From Chryseobacterium oleae (lineage in GTDB: Bacteria; Bacteroidota; Bacteroidia; Flavobacteriales; Weeksellaceae), in the NCBI RefSeq assembly GCF_900115055.1, contig NZ_FOVD01000001.1, positions 1,488,001 to 1,552,000 of the forward strand: a stretch of DNA of 64,000 nt, written 5' to 3'. Below the pieces are notes generated by a model. That model did not search any database and was not told where the DNA came from. It saw nothing but the letters and a program-made list of their open reading frames with translations. A program made the position numbers and the translations under genes. This document shows, in pieces, positions 1 through 8,631 of this stretch (position 1 is the stretch's first letter; the number at the start of each line of letters is the position of its first letter).

Positions 1-341
1 AGTCTTTCTTTGTCTTCTTTGGAAATGAGAAGAATTTCGCTATCTTCAATCGCCTGGATATTCAGCTGCGAAGGAATCTGATTAATAAAACTGTCAATAT
101 CAGAAATCCACCAGTCTTCCACTGCAAAATACAGGATCTGATCATCTGCATTGCTATCTGTACGGAAAACTTTAAAACAGCCACTCAACACAAATCCTTC
201 GGCTTCACAAATATCACCTTCTTTTAATAGGAAATCTTTCTTCTTAATTTTCTGAATGGTGAAGGCGCTGCAGTATTTTTCAAGCTTCTCGTCTGAAATT
301 TCAATATACTCCCTGATATGTTTCTTTAAAGACTCTGTCAT
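1..341 (-). CDS. Crp/Fnr-family transcriptional regulator (3' end beyond window)
   Basis: The reverse strand opens at an ATG at 341 and reads a cyclic-nucleotide-binding-type beta roll: MTESLKKHIREYIEIS, then FLLKEGDICEAEGFVLSGCFKVF and a run ending near ISKEDKERL at the window edge. This is the N-terminal effector domain of the Crp/Fnr family as found in flavobacteria; the C-terminal helix-turn-helix lies outside. The signature arginine and glutamate of true cAMP binding are not evident, so the ligand is unknown. It is the next gene after ribBA on the same strand but is separated from it by a terminator, so it is probably transcribed on its own. Confidence 0.8.
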   Translation of the reverse strand, partial: MTESLKKHIREYIEISDEKLEKYCSAFTIQKIKKKDFLLKEGDICEAEGFVLSGCFKVFRTDSNADDQILYFAVEDWWISDIDSFINQIPSQLNIQAIEDSEILLISKEDKER

Positions 342-353
342 GGTTTAAAAATA

Positions 354-385
354 AAAAAAGGTTTAGAAAAATCCTAAACCTTTTT
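354..385 (-). terminator. Rho-independent terminator after ribBA
   Basis: GGTTTAG and CTAAACC form a stem around a short A/T loop. On the reverse strand the stem is followed by a T run, which fits the end of the ribBA transcript. Confidence 0.75.
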
Positions 386-449
386 ATTCATTTTATTTCT
401 ACAAATGACCTATAGTATTCATTCACTACAGCCCATTCACAATATATTT

Positions 450-1571
450 TTATAGCTGAACCAACTCTGTCACCTCTACATCATATCCACCAACCTGCGG
501 TTTGATATTAGGGTTCTGAGTGATCACTTTAAATTTATTGATTCCCAGATTTTTCAGGATCTGTGTTCCGATACCGTAATCTCTGTAGTTGTAAGCCAAT
601 GTAGGATGCTGCTCCTGCCCGTCCTGATAATTCAGGAACTGCTGAAGTTTTCTCAGGGTATTTTCAGAATTTGAAACGTTATTGATGAAAATAACCGCTC
701 CTTTTCCTGCTTCATTCACCATATTGGTTACTTTTTCCAATAAAGGTTTTTCACCGTTGTTCAGTCTTGTCAATACATCAAAATAAGAATCTGAAGACTG
801 AACTCTTACCAAAACAGGCTCATCAACCGTCCATGCTCCTTTCGTCAGGGCAAAATGGATCTGGTCATTCGATGTTTCTCTGAAAGCAAAAAAATCAAAC
901 TCACCATAAGCAGTTTGTACTTTTCTTTCTTCCAGTCTTTCGATAAGGTTTCCTTTTTTAAGCTGATAATGAATCAGGTCTTCAATGGAAACAATCTTCA
1001 TATCATGTTTCTGAGCAAAAGCGTGAAGTTCCGGCAAACGGGACATCGTACCATCGTCATTCATGATCTCACAGATCACACCACCTTCTTTTAAACCTGC
1101 CAACTGAGTCAGGTCAATGGCTGCTTCAGTATGTCCTGCTCTTTTTAAAACCCCTCCTTTTCTAGCACGAAGCGGGAAAATGTGTCCAGGTCTCATGAAA
1201 TCCGTCGGCTTGGATTTTTCATCCATCAAAGCTAAAATGGTTTTGGCTCTGTCTCCGGCAGAAATACCTGTAGAAGTTCCGTTTCCAAGAAGGTCAACAG
1301 ATACGGTAAAAGCGGTTTCCTTAGGATCACTGCTTCTGCTTACCATCACTTCAAGACCAAGCTCATCACATCTTTTTTCAGGAAGCGGCATGCATATAAG
1401 TCCTCTTCCGTGAAGTGCCATAAAATTGATAATTTCTGGCGTTGTCAATTCTGCAGCGCAAAGAAAATCTCCTTCGTTTTCTCTGTCTTCATCATCTACT
1501 ACTATGATTATTTTACCATTTTTAAGGTCTTCAATAGCCTCTGGAATAGTATTTAATTTAATATCAGACAT
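450..1571 (-). CDS. ribB: 3,4-dihydroxy-2-butanone-4-phosphate synthase with a degenerate GTP cyclohydrolase II-like domain (RibBA)
   Basis: The N-terminal ~205 residues are a complete RibB domain, which converts ribulose 5-phosphate to 3,4-dihydroxy-2-butanone 4-phosphate for riboflavin synthesis. Visible motifs are DDEDRENEGD, SAGDRAKTI, RPGHIFPL and HTEAAIDL. Residues ~215-373 align with the RibA fold and keep DYGIGTQIL and the GGYDVEVTE tail. However, the segment that should hold the zinc-binding cysteines and the SECLTGD-type motif reads VRVQSSDSYFDVLTRL and has no cysteine. I infer that the second domain has lost GTP cyclohydrolase II activity and may be structural or regulatory. Total length of 373 residues is slightly below the usual bifunctional RibBA. 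Start is ATG at 1571. Confidence 0.9.
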   Translation of the reverse strand: MSDIKLNTIPEAIEDLKNGKIIIVVDDEDRENEGDFLCAAELTTPEIINFMALHGRGLICMPLPEKRCDELGLEVMVSRSSDPKETAFTVSVDLLGNGTSTGISAGDRAKTILALMDEKSKPTDFMRPGHIFPLRARKGGVLKRAGHTEAAIDLTQLAGLKEGGVICEIMNDDGTMSRLPELHAFAQKHDMKIVSIEDLIHYQLKKGNLIERLEERKVQTAYGEFDFFAFRETSNDQIHFALTKGAWTVDEPVLVRVQSSDSYFDVLTRLNNGEKPLLEKVTNMVNEAGKGAVIFINNVSNSENTLRKLQQFLNYQDGQEQHPTLAYNYRDYGIGTQILKNLGINKFKVITQNPNIKPQVGGYDVEVTELVQL

Positions 1572-1638
1572 GTTTACTTTTTATTTGTGCAAAGATACTT
1601 ATAAAAATGAGCATCTGCCAATTAATATGGAGGGTTTG

Positions 1639-2643
1639 TTAGGCTTTGGATAAAGAGTTTGCTGCCTCTCTGAAAATCTCATAAGATCTCAGTCTTTTCT
1701 GATGATCGTAGATATGTGAGTTGATAATTAATTCATCCACATTGAATTTTTCCTGAAAATCTTTCAGTTGTTCTTCTATTTCTGCCTGATTTCCGATCAA
1801 CGTATATTTCAGTTTCTGCAACACCATGGATTTTTCCATCGGCGACCAGAGATCATCCATATCATCGACTGGCGGAGCAAAAGGTTTACGGTCATTTCTG
1901 ATGATGTTGATAAATGCCTGGAACAGTGTTGTGGACATTCTGTGCGCCTCTTCAGAAGTTTCTGCCGCTACTCCATTGATACAGGCCATCAGATAAGGTT
2001 GAGCCAGCTGTTCGGAAGGCTGAAAATGTTCTCTGTAAATTTTAAAAGCCATTTCCATTTGTTCCGGAGCGAAATGTCCTGCAAAAGCATACGGAAGCCC
2101 AAGTTCCGCAGCAAGCCACGCACTGTCTGTACTGGATCCCAGAATGTAAAGCGGAATATCCAGCCCTTCACCGGGAATTGCACGCACTAAAGCATCCGCA
2201 TTGTCTTTCGAAAAATACGTCTGTAGTTCTAAGATCTGTCTCGGAAACTGTTTGTTGATGATCGCAGGATTTCTTCCCAGCGCCTGAGCGGTAAGTCCGT
2301 CTGTTCCGGGCGCTCTTCCCAGACCAAGATCTATTCTTCCCGGGAAAAGAGATTCCAGGGTTCCAAACTGTTCAGCGATGATCAGGGAACTGTGGTTCGG
2401 AAGCATGATTCCTCCGGATCCGACTCTTATTGTTTTTGTTCCGTTGGCGATAAAACCGATCAGAACGGTGGTGGCAGAGCTGGCAATACTTTCCATATTG
2501 TGATGCTCGGCAAGCCAGAATCTTTTATAATGTAATTGTTCAGTATGGTTTGCTAAAGATAAACTGTCCTGAAACGTATCGTGAATGCTTTTTCCCTGCT
2601 TTACGGGAGCAAGATCAAGCACCGATATTTCAAAATTTTTCAT
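1639..2643 (-). CDS. LLM-class flavin-dependent oxidoreductase (luciferase-like monooxygenase)
   Basis: A 334-residue bacterial-luciferase-like protein. It has the family features FWLAEHHNMESIASSAT, the RVGSGGIMLPNHS strand, a GRIDLGLGRAPGTDG loop and a C-terminal LIINSHIYD region. It resembles the MsnO8/YhbW-type subgroup, which are FMN-linked, usually cytoplasmic enzymes of mostly unknown substrate. It begins at ATG 2643 and lies upstream of ribBA on the same strand with a gap of about 67 bp. Linkage to a flavin-pathway gene is suggestive, but shared transcription is not proven. No signal peptide is seen. Confidence 0.85.
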   Translation of the reverse strand: MKNFEISVLDLAPVKQGKSIHDTFQDSLSLANHTEQLHYKRFWLAEHHNMESIASSATTVLIGFIANGTKTIRVGSGGIMLPNHSSLIIAEQFGTLESLFPGRIDLGLGRAPGTDGLTAQALGRNPAIINKQFPRQILELQTYFSKDNADALVRAIPGEGLDIPLYILGSSTDSAWLAAELGLPYAFAGHFAPEQMEMAFKIYREHFQPSEQLAQPYLMACINGVAAETSEEAHRMSTTLFQAFINIIRNDRKPFAPPVDDMDDLWSPMEKSMVLQKLKYTLIGNQAEIEEQLKDFQEKFNVDELIINSHIYDHQKRLRSYEIFREAANSLSKA

Positions 2644-3007
2644 ATCAGATATTTATTTTTTTTGAAAGCGATATGGAATCACCCTCGGTGATTTCATAAT
2701 TTTAAATTTTAGGTTTAAAAACAAACAAATTTAAACCAATAAAATCGCATTAGTTACTTTTTGTAATTGATAAGTCTGATTGCCTAGTTCAGGCAAAAAC
2801 TATTGAAAATAAAATTTCTGTAACCAACTTTTACTTATGGAATTTATTTAAAGAAAGGTATCATAAACGAAAAACATTTATAACGGATCACCAATAATCA
2901 TCAGATAAATTATTCATTCAACATTAATAATTCACAAATAATAGAAATAAAATAATATATTCGTATTACCATCACCGAATTGAACACCACATTTAAAAAT
3001 AATTATT
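2644..3007. other. 364-bp A/T-rich intergenic region
   Basis: Lies between divergent genes (oxidoreductase and astacin) and should hold promoters for both. I see no convincing TAnnTTTG box, hairpin, small gene or repeat in it. Confidence 0.4.
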
Positions 3008-3856
3008 ATGAACAAAAAAATCAAAGATGTATTGTATCGGAAACTACAGGTCAAAAAGTCTGTAGTTGCAGGTTTTGTTATCATGGTAGCCCTTGCTTCC
3101 TGTAGTAAAAACAATGATGAGATCATGGCGGAAGCCCAGGCTGATGGTCTTCAAAGTAAGAACATCAAACAGGGAAAACTGGGAGGCCAGACTATTACTT
3201 ATGAAAAAAAGGATGGTTTGAATTTTTTCCAGGGAGATATTGTTCTTACTGACAAACAGCTGGCAGAAGATAATCCCGTTAATAAAGGAGGTGCCAGTTT
3301 TTCGAGATGGCCGGGAGCTAAGATTTATTATACTGTGGCCGGTAATATGGGCTCCATCAATGCCAATAAAATCACTTCCGCTGTTAATGAGTACAATACC
3401 AAAACCAATACCCAATGGATTCCCCGTACCAATCAGACGAACTATGTGGAATTTATTTTCGGAAGTTCATCCGGATCAGATGGATGGGCACATATAGGGT
3501 ATCAGGGTGGAAAACAGACTATTTCTTTGGACCAGTATATTTCTGTAGGATCAGTGATTCACGAAATGGGACATACAGTTGGACTTTATCACGAACATGC
3601 CCGCAAAGACAGAGATCAATATGTAAGCATCCAGTGGAACAACATTCAGGATGGGCAGGCTTATAATTTCAATATGTATAACTCAGGAACGGACATAGGT
3701 CCTTTCAATATTAATTCAGTGATGATGTATTGGCCAAATTCCTATTCTAAAAACGGACAGCCGACTATTAAGAGAGCAAACAATACCAACTTCACCTACA
3801 ATAGAACCGGCTTTACCACAGGAGATATCAATACGATCAATACGATGTATCCATAG
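3008..3856 (+). CDS. Astacin-family (M12A) zinc metalloprotease lipoprotein, flavastacin-like
   Basis: A 282-residue protein whose catalytic segment HEMGHTVGLYHEHARKDRD matches the astacin signature HExxHxxGxxHExxRxDR. The downstream SVMMYWPNSYS is the Met-turn with its conserved tyrosine. The N-terminus is a hydrophobic stretch ending VALASC, a lipobox, so the mature enzyme should be an outer-membrane or surface lipoprotein. Residues ~30-90 would be the propeptide and the rest the catalytic domain. Flavastacin of Elizabethkingia/Chryseobacterium is the obvious relative. Start is the ATG at 3008 after an A/T-rich leader. A bidirectional terminator follows. Confidence 0.9.
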   Translation: MNKKIKDVLYRKLQVKKSVVAGFVIMVALASCSKNNDEIMAEAQADGLQSKNIKQGKLGGQTITYEKKDGLNFFQGDIVLTDKQLAEDNPVNKGGASFSRWPGAKIYYTVAGNMGSINANKITSAVNEYNTKTNTQWIPRTNQTNYVEFIFGSSSGSDGWAHIGYQGGKQTISLDQYISVGSVIHEMGHTVGLYHEHARKDRDQYVSIQWNNIQDGQAYNFNMYNSGTDIGPFNINSVMMYWPNSYSKNGQPTIKRANNTNFTYNRTGFTTGDINTINTMYP

Positions 3857-3880
3857 GGTTCATTATGATCTTAAACAACT

Positions 3881-3917
3881 AAAAAAAGACTGTCTCACTT
3901 TTGGGACAGTCTTTTTT
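3881..3917. terminator. Bidirectional terminator between astacin and helicase genes
   Basis: AAAAAAAGACTGTC and GACAGTCTTTTTT form a perfect stem with A and T runs on either side, positioned between two convergent genes. Confidence 0.85.
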
Positions 3918-3918
3918 G

Positions 3919-6051
3919 TTACATTGAATCATTCTTTTCCTTTTTAAAAGTATAATGATTGATTAAAATTCTGATCTCATTGAATTCAAAATCATTAGGC
4001 AATGCATTCTTCCATTCCGTAAGGGTTTCATGAGGATTTTTATAGAATTCATTTTCAAACGCTTTGATCTTATCTGAAGTAATGACTCTTGAAATATCCA
4101 GTAGTCCCTGTTCTGCAAATTTTGCCAAATGTCCGATTACCGTTTCTTTTACCAAGCCTCTTTCCATAGCAATTTCACCAATGGTTTTCCCCTGCTCAAA
4201 TAATTGGAAGGTCAGAACCTGGGAAGGAACTTTTGCTATTTTTAAATTGATTTCTTTATCATTTTTCTCATCTAAAAGCTTAGTTTCCAGCAGATGAACT
4301 TCTTTCAGACTGTTCAGATATTCTTCTGTATCTTCCAGCCAGTCTCTGAATTCCTCGTTGTACTGTTTTAAACCTTTTGTTCCTTTGATTTCAGCATAAA
4401 ATTCTTTCAACGGATTGAATACTTTATACCTGATTTCTGTAAAGAAAAAATTAACGGCTCCTTTCGTTTTGCCTTCAATTTCTGACCATTCTTCTTTATT
4501 TTCGATAAAATTATTAACCTTCTGGGAAATGACTCTTTCCAGCTTTTCGAAGATTTTTCCGAGGTTGACAATTTCATGTTTCAGCTGAAGATACAGCTGG
4601 TTGGTCTTTACATGATCAATACTTTTCGTGGTGATGGACAGTTTATTCCATTCTTCTACTTCATTCAGGAACCACAGGCAGTTGACGGTACGGAGTACTT
4701 TTTTGATGCTGTAGTCATATTTTTCACGGTTCAGGATGGCTTCTACATTATCATTAGCAAAAGTATTTCCCTGGAACTGCAGAATTCTGTTGTCCTTAAA
4801 AATAACTTCAGGAGTGATTTTGGATTTTAAAACAATACCTTCCAAAGTACGGCATCTCGACAGGGCAACATACACCTGACCGGCTGTAAAACTTTTCCCG
4901 GCATCAATGATGACATTATCAAACGTCAGTCCCTGGCTCTTGTGAATAGTAACCGCCCACGCCAGCTTGATCGGGAACTGTTCGAAGCTTCCCAGAACTT
5001 CTTCTTTGATATTTTTTTCGGTGTCAAGGAAGTATTTTTTCTGTTCCCAGACTTCTCTTTTTACGACAATTTCTCTTTCGCTTCCATCGAGAACCACTTT
5101 AATTTCGTTATCATCCAGTGACATAATTTCACCCAATTTTCCGTTGAAATATTTCTTCTCTCCGGAAATATCGTTTCGGATGAACATTACCTGCGCTCCA
5201 ACTTTTAATTCCAGAAACTGCTCGTTCGGAAACTGGTTTTCCTTGAAATCTCCAAAAAGTTTGGCTTCATAGGTTTTCACGGTCAGATCAATCTCTTCCA
5301 GTTTTTGCTGGTTGATTTCGTCCGCCATTTTATTGTGTGAGCACAAATAAACGTAAGAATCAGTTCCTGCCTTAAAATCAGGGTCATATCTTTCATTAAG
5401 AACATCAAAATTGATATTAGCCACATCTCCGTCACGGATGGCGTTCAGAATATCCAGGAATTTTTCATCCGACTGTCTGTACACCTTGGTCAGTTCAATA
5501 GTCAGCAAAGGAATATCTTTCACGGCATGGCTGTCGAAAAAGAACGGTGACTGATAACAGATCTTTAAAATATGTTCGTCTCTTACCACCGGTGGAAGCT
5601 GGTAAAGGTCACCAATGAACAACATCTGAACTCCACCGAAGCGTTGGCTATTTCTTCTGATAAATCTCAGCGAAAAATCCATCATATCAAGAACGTCAGC
5701 TCTCAACATGGAAACCTCATCAATAATAAGCACTTCTACTTCTCTTAAAAGTTTCAGTTTGTCTTTTCTGTATTTGAAATGAGGCATCAGGTCAGCAATA
5801 TTATTCGCCAAGCTTCCGTCGATACGATCCGTAGTGGGTAAAAATGTTCTTAAAGGCAGCCCAAACATGGAATGGATGGTTACCCCTCCCGCATTAATCG
5901 CGGCAATTCCCGTAGGCGCTACCACAATATATTTTTTCCTCGTCTTCTTTACAAAATCATTAAGGAAGGTTGTTTTTCCGGTTCCGGCTTTTCCCGTAAG
6001 AAAGACACTTCTGTTCGTATGCTCTATTAAGTCAAAAAAATGATTGTTCAT
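3919..6051 (-). CDS. PIF1-like superfamily 1 DNA helicase with C-terminal winged-helix domain
   Basis: The protein starts with a Walker A loop GKAGTGKTTF (residues ~20-29), then APTGIAA and a Walker B LIIDEVSML (~108-116). The SF1B motifs continue with GVQMLFIGDLYQLPP, and VTIHKSQGLTFDNV sits near residue 370, which is the order seen in PIF1/RecD-type helicases. The last ~110 residues (QLFEQGKTIGEIAMERGL onwards) form a helix-turn-helix domain like that on RecQ-type and other Bacteroidota helicases. I chose ATG 6051 over the upstream TTG at 6069: a TAATTTTG -7 box ends at 6057, which would put the transcript start at or next to this ATG. Length is about 710 residues. Confidence 0.88.
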   Translation of the reverse strand: MNNHFFDLIEHTNRSVFLTGKAGTGKTTFLNDFVKKTRKKYIVVAPTGIAAINAGGVTIHSMFGLPLRTFLPTTDRIDGSLANNIADLMPHFKYRKDKLKLLREVEVLIIDEVSMLRADVLDMMDFSLRFIRRNSQRFGGVQMLFIGDLYQLPPVVRDEHILKICYQSPFFFDSHAVKDIPLLTIELTKVYRQSDEKFLDILNAIRDGDVANINFDVLNERYDPDFKAGTDSYVYLCSHNKMADEINQQKLEEIDLTVKTYEAKLFGDFKENQFPNEQFLELKVGAQVMFIRNDISGEKKYFNGKLGEIMSLDDNEIKVVLDGSEREIVVKREVWEQKKYFLDTEKNIKEEVLGSFEQFPIKLAWAVTIHKSQGLTFDNVIIDAGKSFTAGQVYVALSRCRTLEGIVLKSKITPEVIFKDNRILQFQGNTFANDNVEAILNREKYDYSIKKVLRTVNCLWFLNEVEEWNKLSITTKSIDHVKTNQLYLQLKHEIVNLGKIFEKLERVISQKVNNFIENKEEWSEIEGKTKGAVNFFFTEIRYKVFNPLKEFYAEIKGTKGLKQYNEEFRDWLEDTEEYLNSLKEVHLLETKLLDEKNDKEINLKIAKVPSQVLTFQLFEQGKTIGEIAMERGLVKETVIGHLAKFAEQGLLDISRVITSDKIKAFENEFYKNPHETLTEWKNALPNDFEFNEIRILINHYTFKKEKNDSM

Positions 6052-6056
6052 CGCTC

Positions 6057-6064
6057 CAAAATTA
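6057..6064 (-). promoter_or_regulatory. TAATTTTG -7 box directly before the helicase ATG
   Basis: Matches the Bacteroidota -7 consensus TAnnTTTG on the reverse strand. Its last base is six bases from the ATG at 6051, so the mRNA would be leaderless or nearly so. No clear -33 TTTG was found. Confidence 0.5.
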
Positions 6065-6134
6065 CGCAAAATGAATTTGAATTTGTTACCTTGGCATAAC
6101 TTTTGAAAATTCTTTAACTGAAAAGAAATTTATA

Positions 6135-6584
6135 ATGAAAAAATTTTTCATCAATATTCCATTACTGGCATTATGTGCTACACTTACTCTGGTTTCATGT
6201 AATACAACAAAAAATGCCGACACCAATCTTCCTAAGGATATCTCAGAAAGACCAGCCGATGAAGACAGTCAAAAATATGAACAGGCTCAGCTGGATAAGT
6301 TAAAAGCATCCATTCAATCTGAAACTGCCAAAGAAAAATGTGACAATGCATCAGACTGGACCTTTGCTCCAATGGGAGCCAAAGCGTGCGGAGGACCTCA
6401 GCAATATATCGCTTATCCTAAAAAAATAGAAACGATCATCCATCCAAGAATTGAAGAATATACCCAGAAAGTAAAAGCTTTCAATGAAAAATATAATATC
6501 ACGTCTGACTGTATGATGATTACACCACCAACATCTGTCAAGTGTATCGCCGGAAAAGCCCTGCTTATAACGCCGGAGCAATAA
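6135..6584 (+). CDS. Predicted lipoprotein of unknown function
   Basis: 149 residues. The N-terminus MKKFFINIPLLALCAT followed by LTLVSC is a lipoprotein signal peptide with a clear lipobox. The mature part is charged and helix-prone up to residue ~70, then has a compact C-terminal region with cysteines at EKCDNAS, AKACGG, TSDCMM and VKCIAG that could form two disulfides. I do not recognise the family. It is divergent from the helicase. A TTTG at 6076-6079 spaced 17 bp from TAACTTTTG (6097-6105) is a plausible promoter, although the box has one extra T. Confidence 0.75.
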   Translation: MKKFFINIPLLALCATLTLVSCNTTKNADTNLPKDISERPADEDSQKYEQAQLDKLKASIQSETAKEKCDNASDWTFAPMGAKACGGPQQYIAYPKKIETIIHPRIEEYTQKVKAFNEKYNITSDCMMITPPTSVKCIAGKALLITPEQ

Positions 6585-6667
6585 AAAAAGAAAAAAATCA
6601 AAGCAAAGGTTATATATCCGTTGAATTATCAACAAAACTCACTCAGGAGTTTATACTAAGGATTAAA

Positions 6668-6698
6668 AAAAAGCTCTATCGGAATGATGGAGCTTTTG
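6668..6698. terminator. Terminator after the lipoprotein gene
   Basis: AAAGCTC and GAGCTTTT form a stem extended by ATC/GAT pairing, with a T-rich tail on the forward strand. Confidence 0.65.
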
Positions 6699-6716
6699 TT
6701 TATTTGTAATTGATAA

Positions 6717-6975
6717 TAGATTTCAGATAACAGACATCAGATTCCAGACTATTAAGGCCGATAGTTTAATACTATAGGAACTGTCAATAGTGAATTTTGC
6801 TTCGCAAGTGAATGGTGAATCTGAGACATCAGATGTAAGATTTCAGACATGAGATCAGAGATATGAAATTTTTCACAACGATCTTAGAAACTAGCAACTG
6901 TCAACCAGCAACTAAACTCGCGTACTCTCAAACTCTCCAACCCTAATACTCTCCGACTCTAGAGCTCTCCAACTC
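6717..6975. repeat. Dispersed intergenic repeat, copy A (inverted relative to copies B and C)
   Basis: This non-coding gap contains, in order, a TTTGCTTCGCAAG mini-palindrome flanked by GTGAAT/AATGGTG, a run of CAGACATCAGA-type words, TTTTTCACAACGAT, TAGCAACTGTCAACCAGC and a series of ACTCTCCAA-type words. Its reverse complement matches 8632-8800 closely and matches parts of 12209-12535. The match between copies A and B runs for over 110 bp with scattered differences by eye. No reading frame is preserved. Confidence 0.8.
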
Positions 6976-6979
6976 AAAA

Positions 6980-7507
6980 CTAGTTCTCCAGATTCTCCTT
7001 ATACCACGAAGAATATTTCACATAATTATCTGCAATTCTGTTCACTTCTCCTTCCAGTAATTGGGCAGAAATGTCTTTGATTTTTTTGGCTGGAACTCCA
7101 CCCCATACTTCTCCTGATTTGATATGCGTTCCCTGGGTCACTACAGAACCGGCTCCTACGATAGAATTTTCCTCTACCAGGCAGTCATCCATTACGATGG
7201 CTCCCATACCAATCAGTACATTGTCGTGGATGGTACATCCGTGAACGATGGCATTGTGTCCGATCGAAACATTATTTCCAATATTCAAAGGGTATTTCTG
7301 ATAGGTACAGTGCAGCATGGCATTGTCCTGAACATTTACTTTATTGCCCATCTTGATGTAATGTACATCGCCTCTTATCACTGCATTATACCAGATACTG
7401 CAGTTCTCTCCCATGGTAACGTCACCGATAATGGTTGCCGTTTCTGCCAAAAATGTGCCCTCTCCTATCTGAGGCTTTTTTCCTAAAAGTTCTTTTACAA
7501 TTGCCAT
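6980..7507 (-). CDS. Gamma carbonic anhydrase-like hexapeptide-repeat protein (YrdA/PaaY type)
   Basis: 175 residues forming a left-handed beta helix: repeated hexapeptides such as IGDVTM, VIRGDV, IGNNVSIGHNAIVHG and IGMGAIV run through residues ~15-130. A C-terminal helix starting PAKKIKDIS follows. Histidines at RGDVHYI, MLHCT and SIGHNAIVHG are in the positions that bind metal in the gamma-CA superfamily. Carbonic anhydrase activity is not assured, since many YrdA relatives lack it. Start is ATG 7507. The gene is flanked by inverted repeat copies A and B together with nfu. Confidence 0.88.
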   Translation of the reverse strand: MAIVKELLGKKPQIGEGTFLAETATIIGDVTMGENCSIWYNAVIRGDVHYIKMGNKVNVQDNAMLHCTYQKYPLNIGNNVSIGHNAIVHGCTIHDNVLIGMGAIVMDDCLVEENSIVGAGSVVTQGTHIKSGEVWGGVPAKKIKDISAQLLEGEVNRIADNYVKYSSWYKENLEN

Positions 7508-7599
7508 AATTTTGATTTGAAAATTTGAAAAATAAGTTAATTTGAAAATGTAAATTCTGATTACATGAAATAACTTTTAATTTTTTGTCGGAAAATGAA

Positions 7600-7722
7600 T
7601 TGATTTGAAAATCACACGTCTACTTATACTAATTTCTAACTTCTAATCTCTAACTTCTAATTTCAAATGAGTGCGATAGCAAAAATCTAATTTCTAATCT
7701 CCAACTTCTAATTTCTAATTGC
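7600..7722. repeat. Low-complexity TTCTAATTTCTAA-type repeat
   Basis: Tandem, slightly varied words of the form CTAACTTCTAA / CTAATTTCTAA fill the gap upstream of the nfu promoter. The same words occur at 33805-33896 before nadA, where they form an inverted pair. Not coding in any frame. Confidence 0.7.
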
Positions 7723-7723
7723 G

Positions 7724-7731
7724 TATTTTTG
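7724..7731 (+). promoter_or_regulatory. TATTTTTG -7 box for the nfu gene
   Basis: Perfect TAnnTTTG, placed 22 bp before the ATG at 7753. It supports the ATG start over the upstream in-frame TTG at 7729, which overlaps the box itself. Confidence 0.55.
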
Positions 7732-7752
7732 TATCTCAAATTTAACGAAAAA

Positions 7753-8631
7753 ATGCGTACGATACTTATAGAACCAACTGAAAACCCGAAAGTGATGAAA
7801 TTTGTCGCGGATTATAACCTGATCCCGGGCTCTTTAGAGTTGGACAGAAGTTCAGATATTTCAGAAATTCCTTTAGCTCAGGAACTCTTCAACTATCCTT
7901 TTGTGGAAAGAGTTTTCATCACTGCTAATTTTGTAGCGGTAGCAAAACAGGATACCATTGAATGGGAACACGTCGCTGAAAGCCTGAAAAATGTCATCGA
8001 GGATGAATTATTAGCCAATCCGAGAATTTATCTTCAGAAGAAGAAGGAAATGTATCAGATTTATGCGGAAATGACTCCTAACCCGAATGCTATGAAATTT
8101 GTTTCCAGTAAAATGCTTATTGACGGCTTTGTGGAAGTGAAATCAAGAGAGGCGGCAGAAGGAGTTCCTTTAGCACAAGCAATCTTCAAGGAATTTGATT
8201 TCGCTAAAGAAATTTTTATTTCTGACAATTTTGTGGCTGTAACCAGAGATGATTCTGTGGAATGGCATCAGGTAATGATGGCTGTAAGAGGCCTTATTGC
8301 TGAATATCTTCAGAACGGAGGTGAAATATCCAATCTTGAACCTCAGACCCATGAAAATCCTGTTGAAAAAATCATCAACAGAGACTATACGGACGACGAA
8401 CAAAAAATTTCAGATATCCTTAATGAATATGTAGCTCCTGCCGTAGAAAACGATGGCGGAAAAATTTCCCTGATGGAATACGATCAGGAAAGTAAAACCG
8501 CAAAAATGCTTCTACAGGGTGCATGTTCAGGATGTCCAAGCTCTACTGCTACTTTGAAAAACGGGATTGAAAATATTTTAAAACAATTCGTTCCGGATTT
8601 GGTGGAAAGAGTGGAAGCGGTGAATGGGTAA
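7753..8631 (+). CDS. Nfu/NifU-domain Fe-S cluster carrier with duplicated N-terminal domain
   Basis: 292 residues. Two copies of the Nfu N-terminal domain lie in tandem: residues ~1-90, with ENPKVMKF and ANFVAVAKQD, and ~100-190, with PNPNAMKF and DNFVAVTRDD. They are followed by the C-terminal NifU domain (~215-292), with VENDGGKISL and the cluster-binding CxxC in GACSGCPSST. The family assembles or transfers 4Fe-4S or 2Fe-2S clusters to apoproteins in the cytoplasm. Most Nfu proteins have one N-domain, so the internal duplication is notable. Start is ATG 7753, based on domain alignment and the promoter position. Confidence 0.92.
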   Translation: MRTILIEPTENPKVMKFVADYNLIPGSLELDRSSDISEIPLAQELFNYPFVERVFITANFVAVAKQDTIEWEHVAESLKNVIEDELLANPRIYLQKKKEMYQIYAEMTPNPNAMKFVSSKMLIDGFVEVKSREAAEGVPLAQAIFKEFDFAKEIFISDNFVAVTRDDSVEWHQVMMAVRGLIAEYLQNGGEISNLEPQTHENPVEKIINRDYTDDEQKISDILNEYVAPAVENDGGKISLMEYDQESKTAKMLLQGACSGCPSSTATLKNGIENILKQFVPDLVERVEAVNG

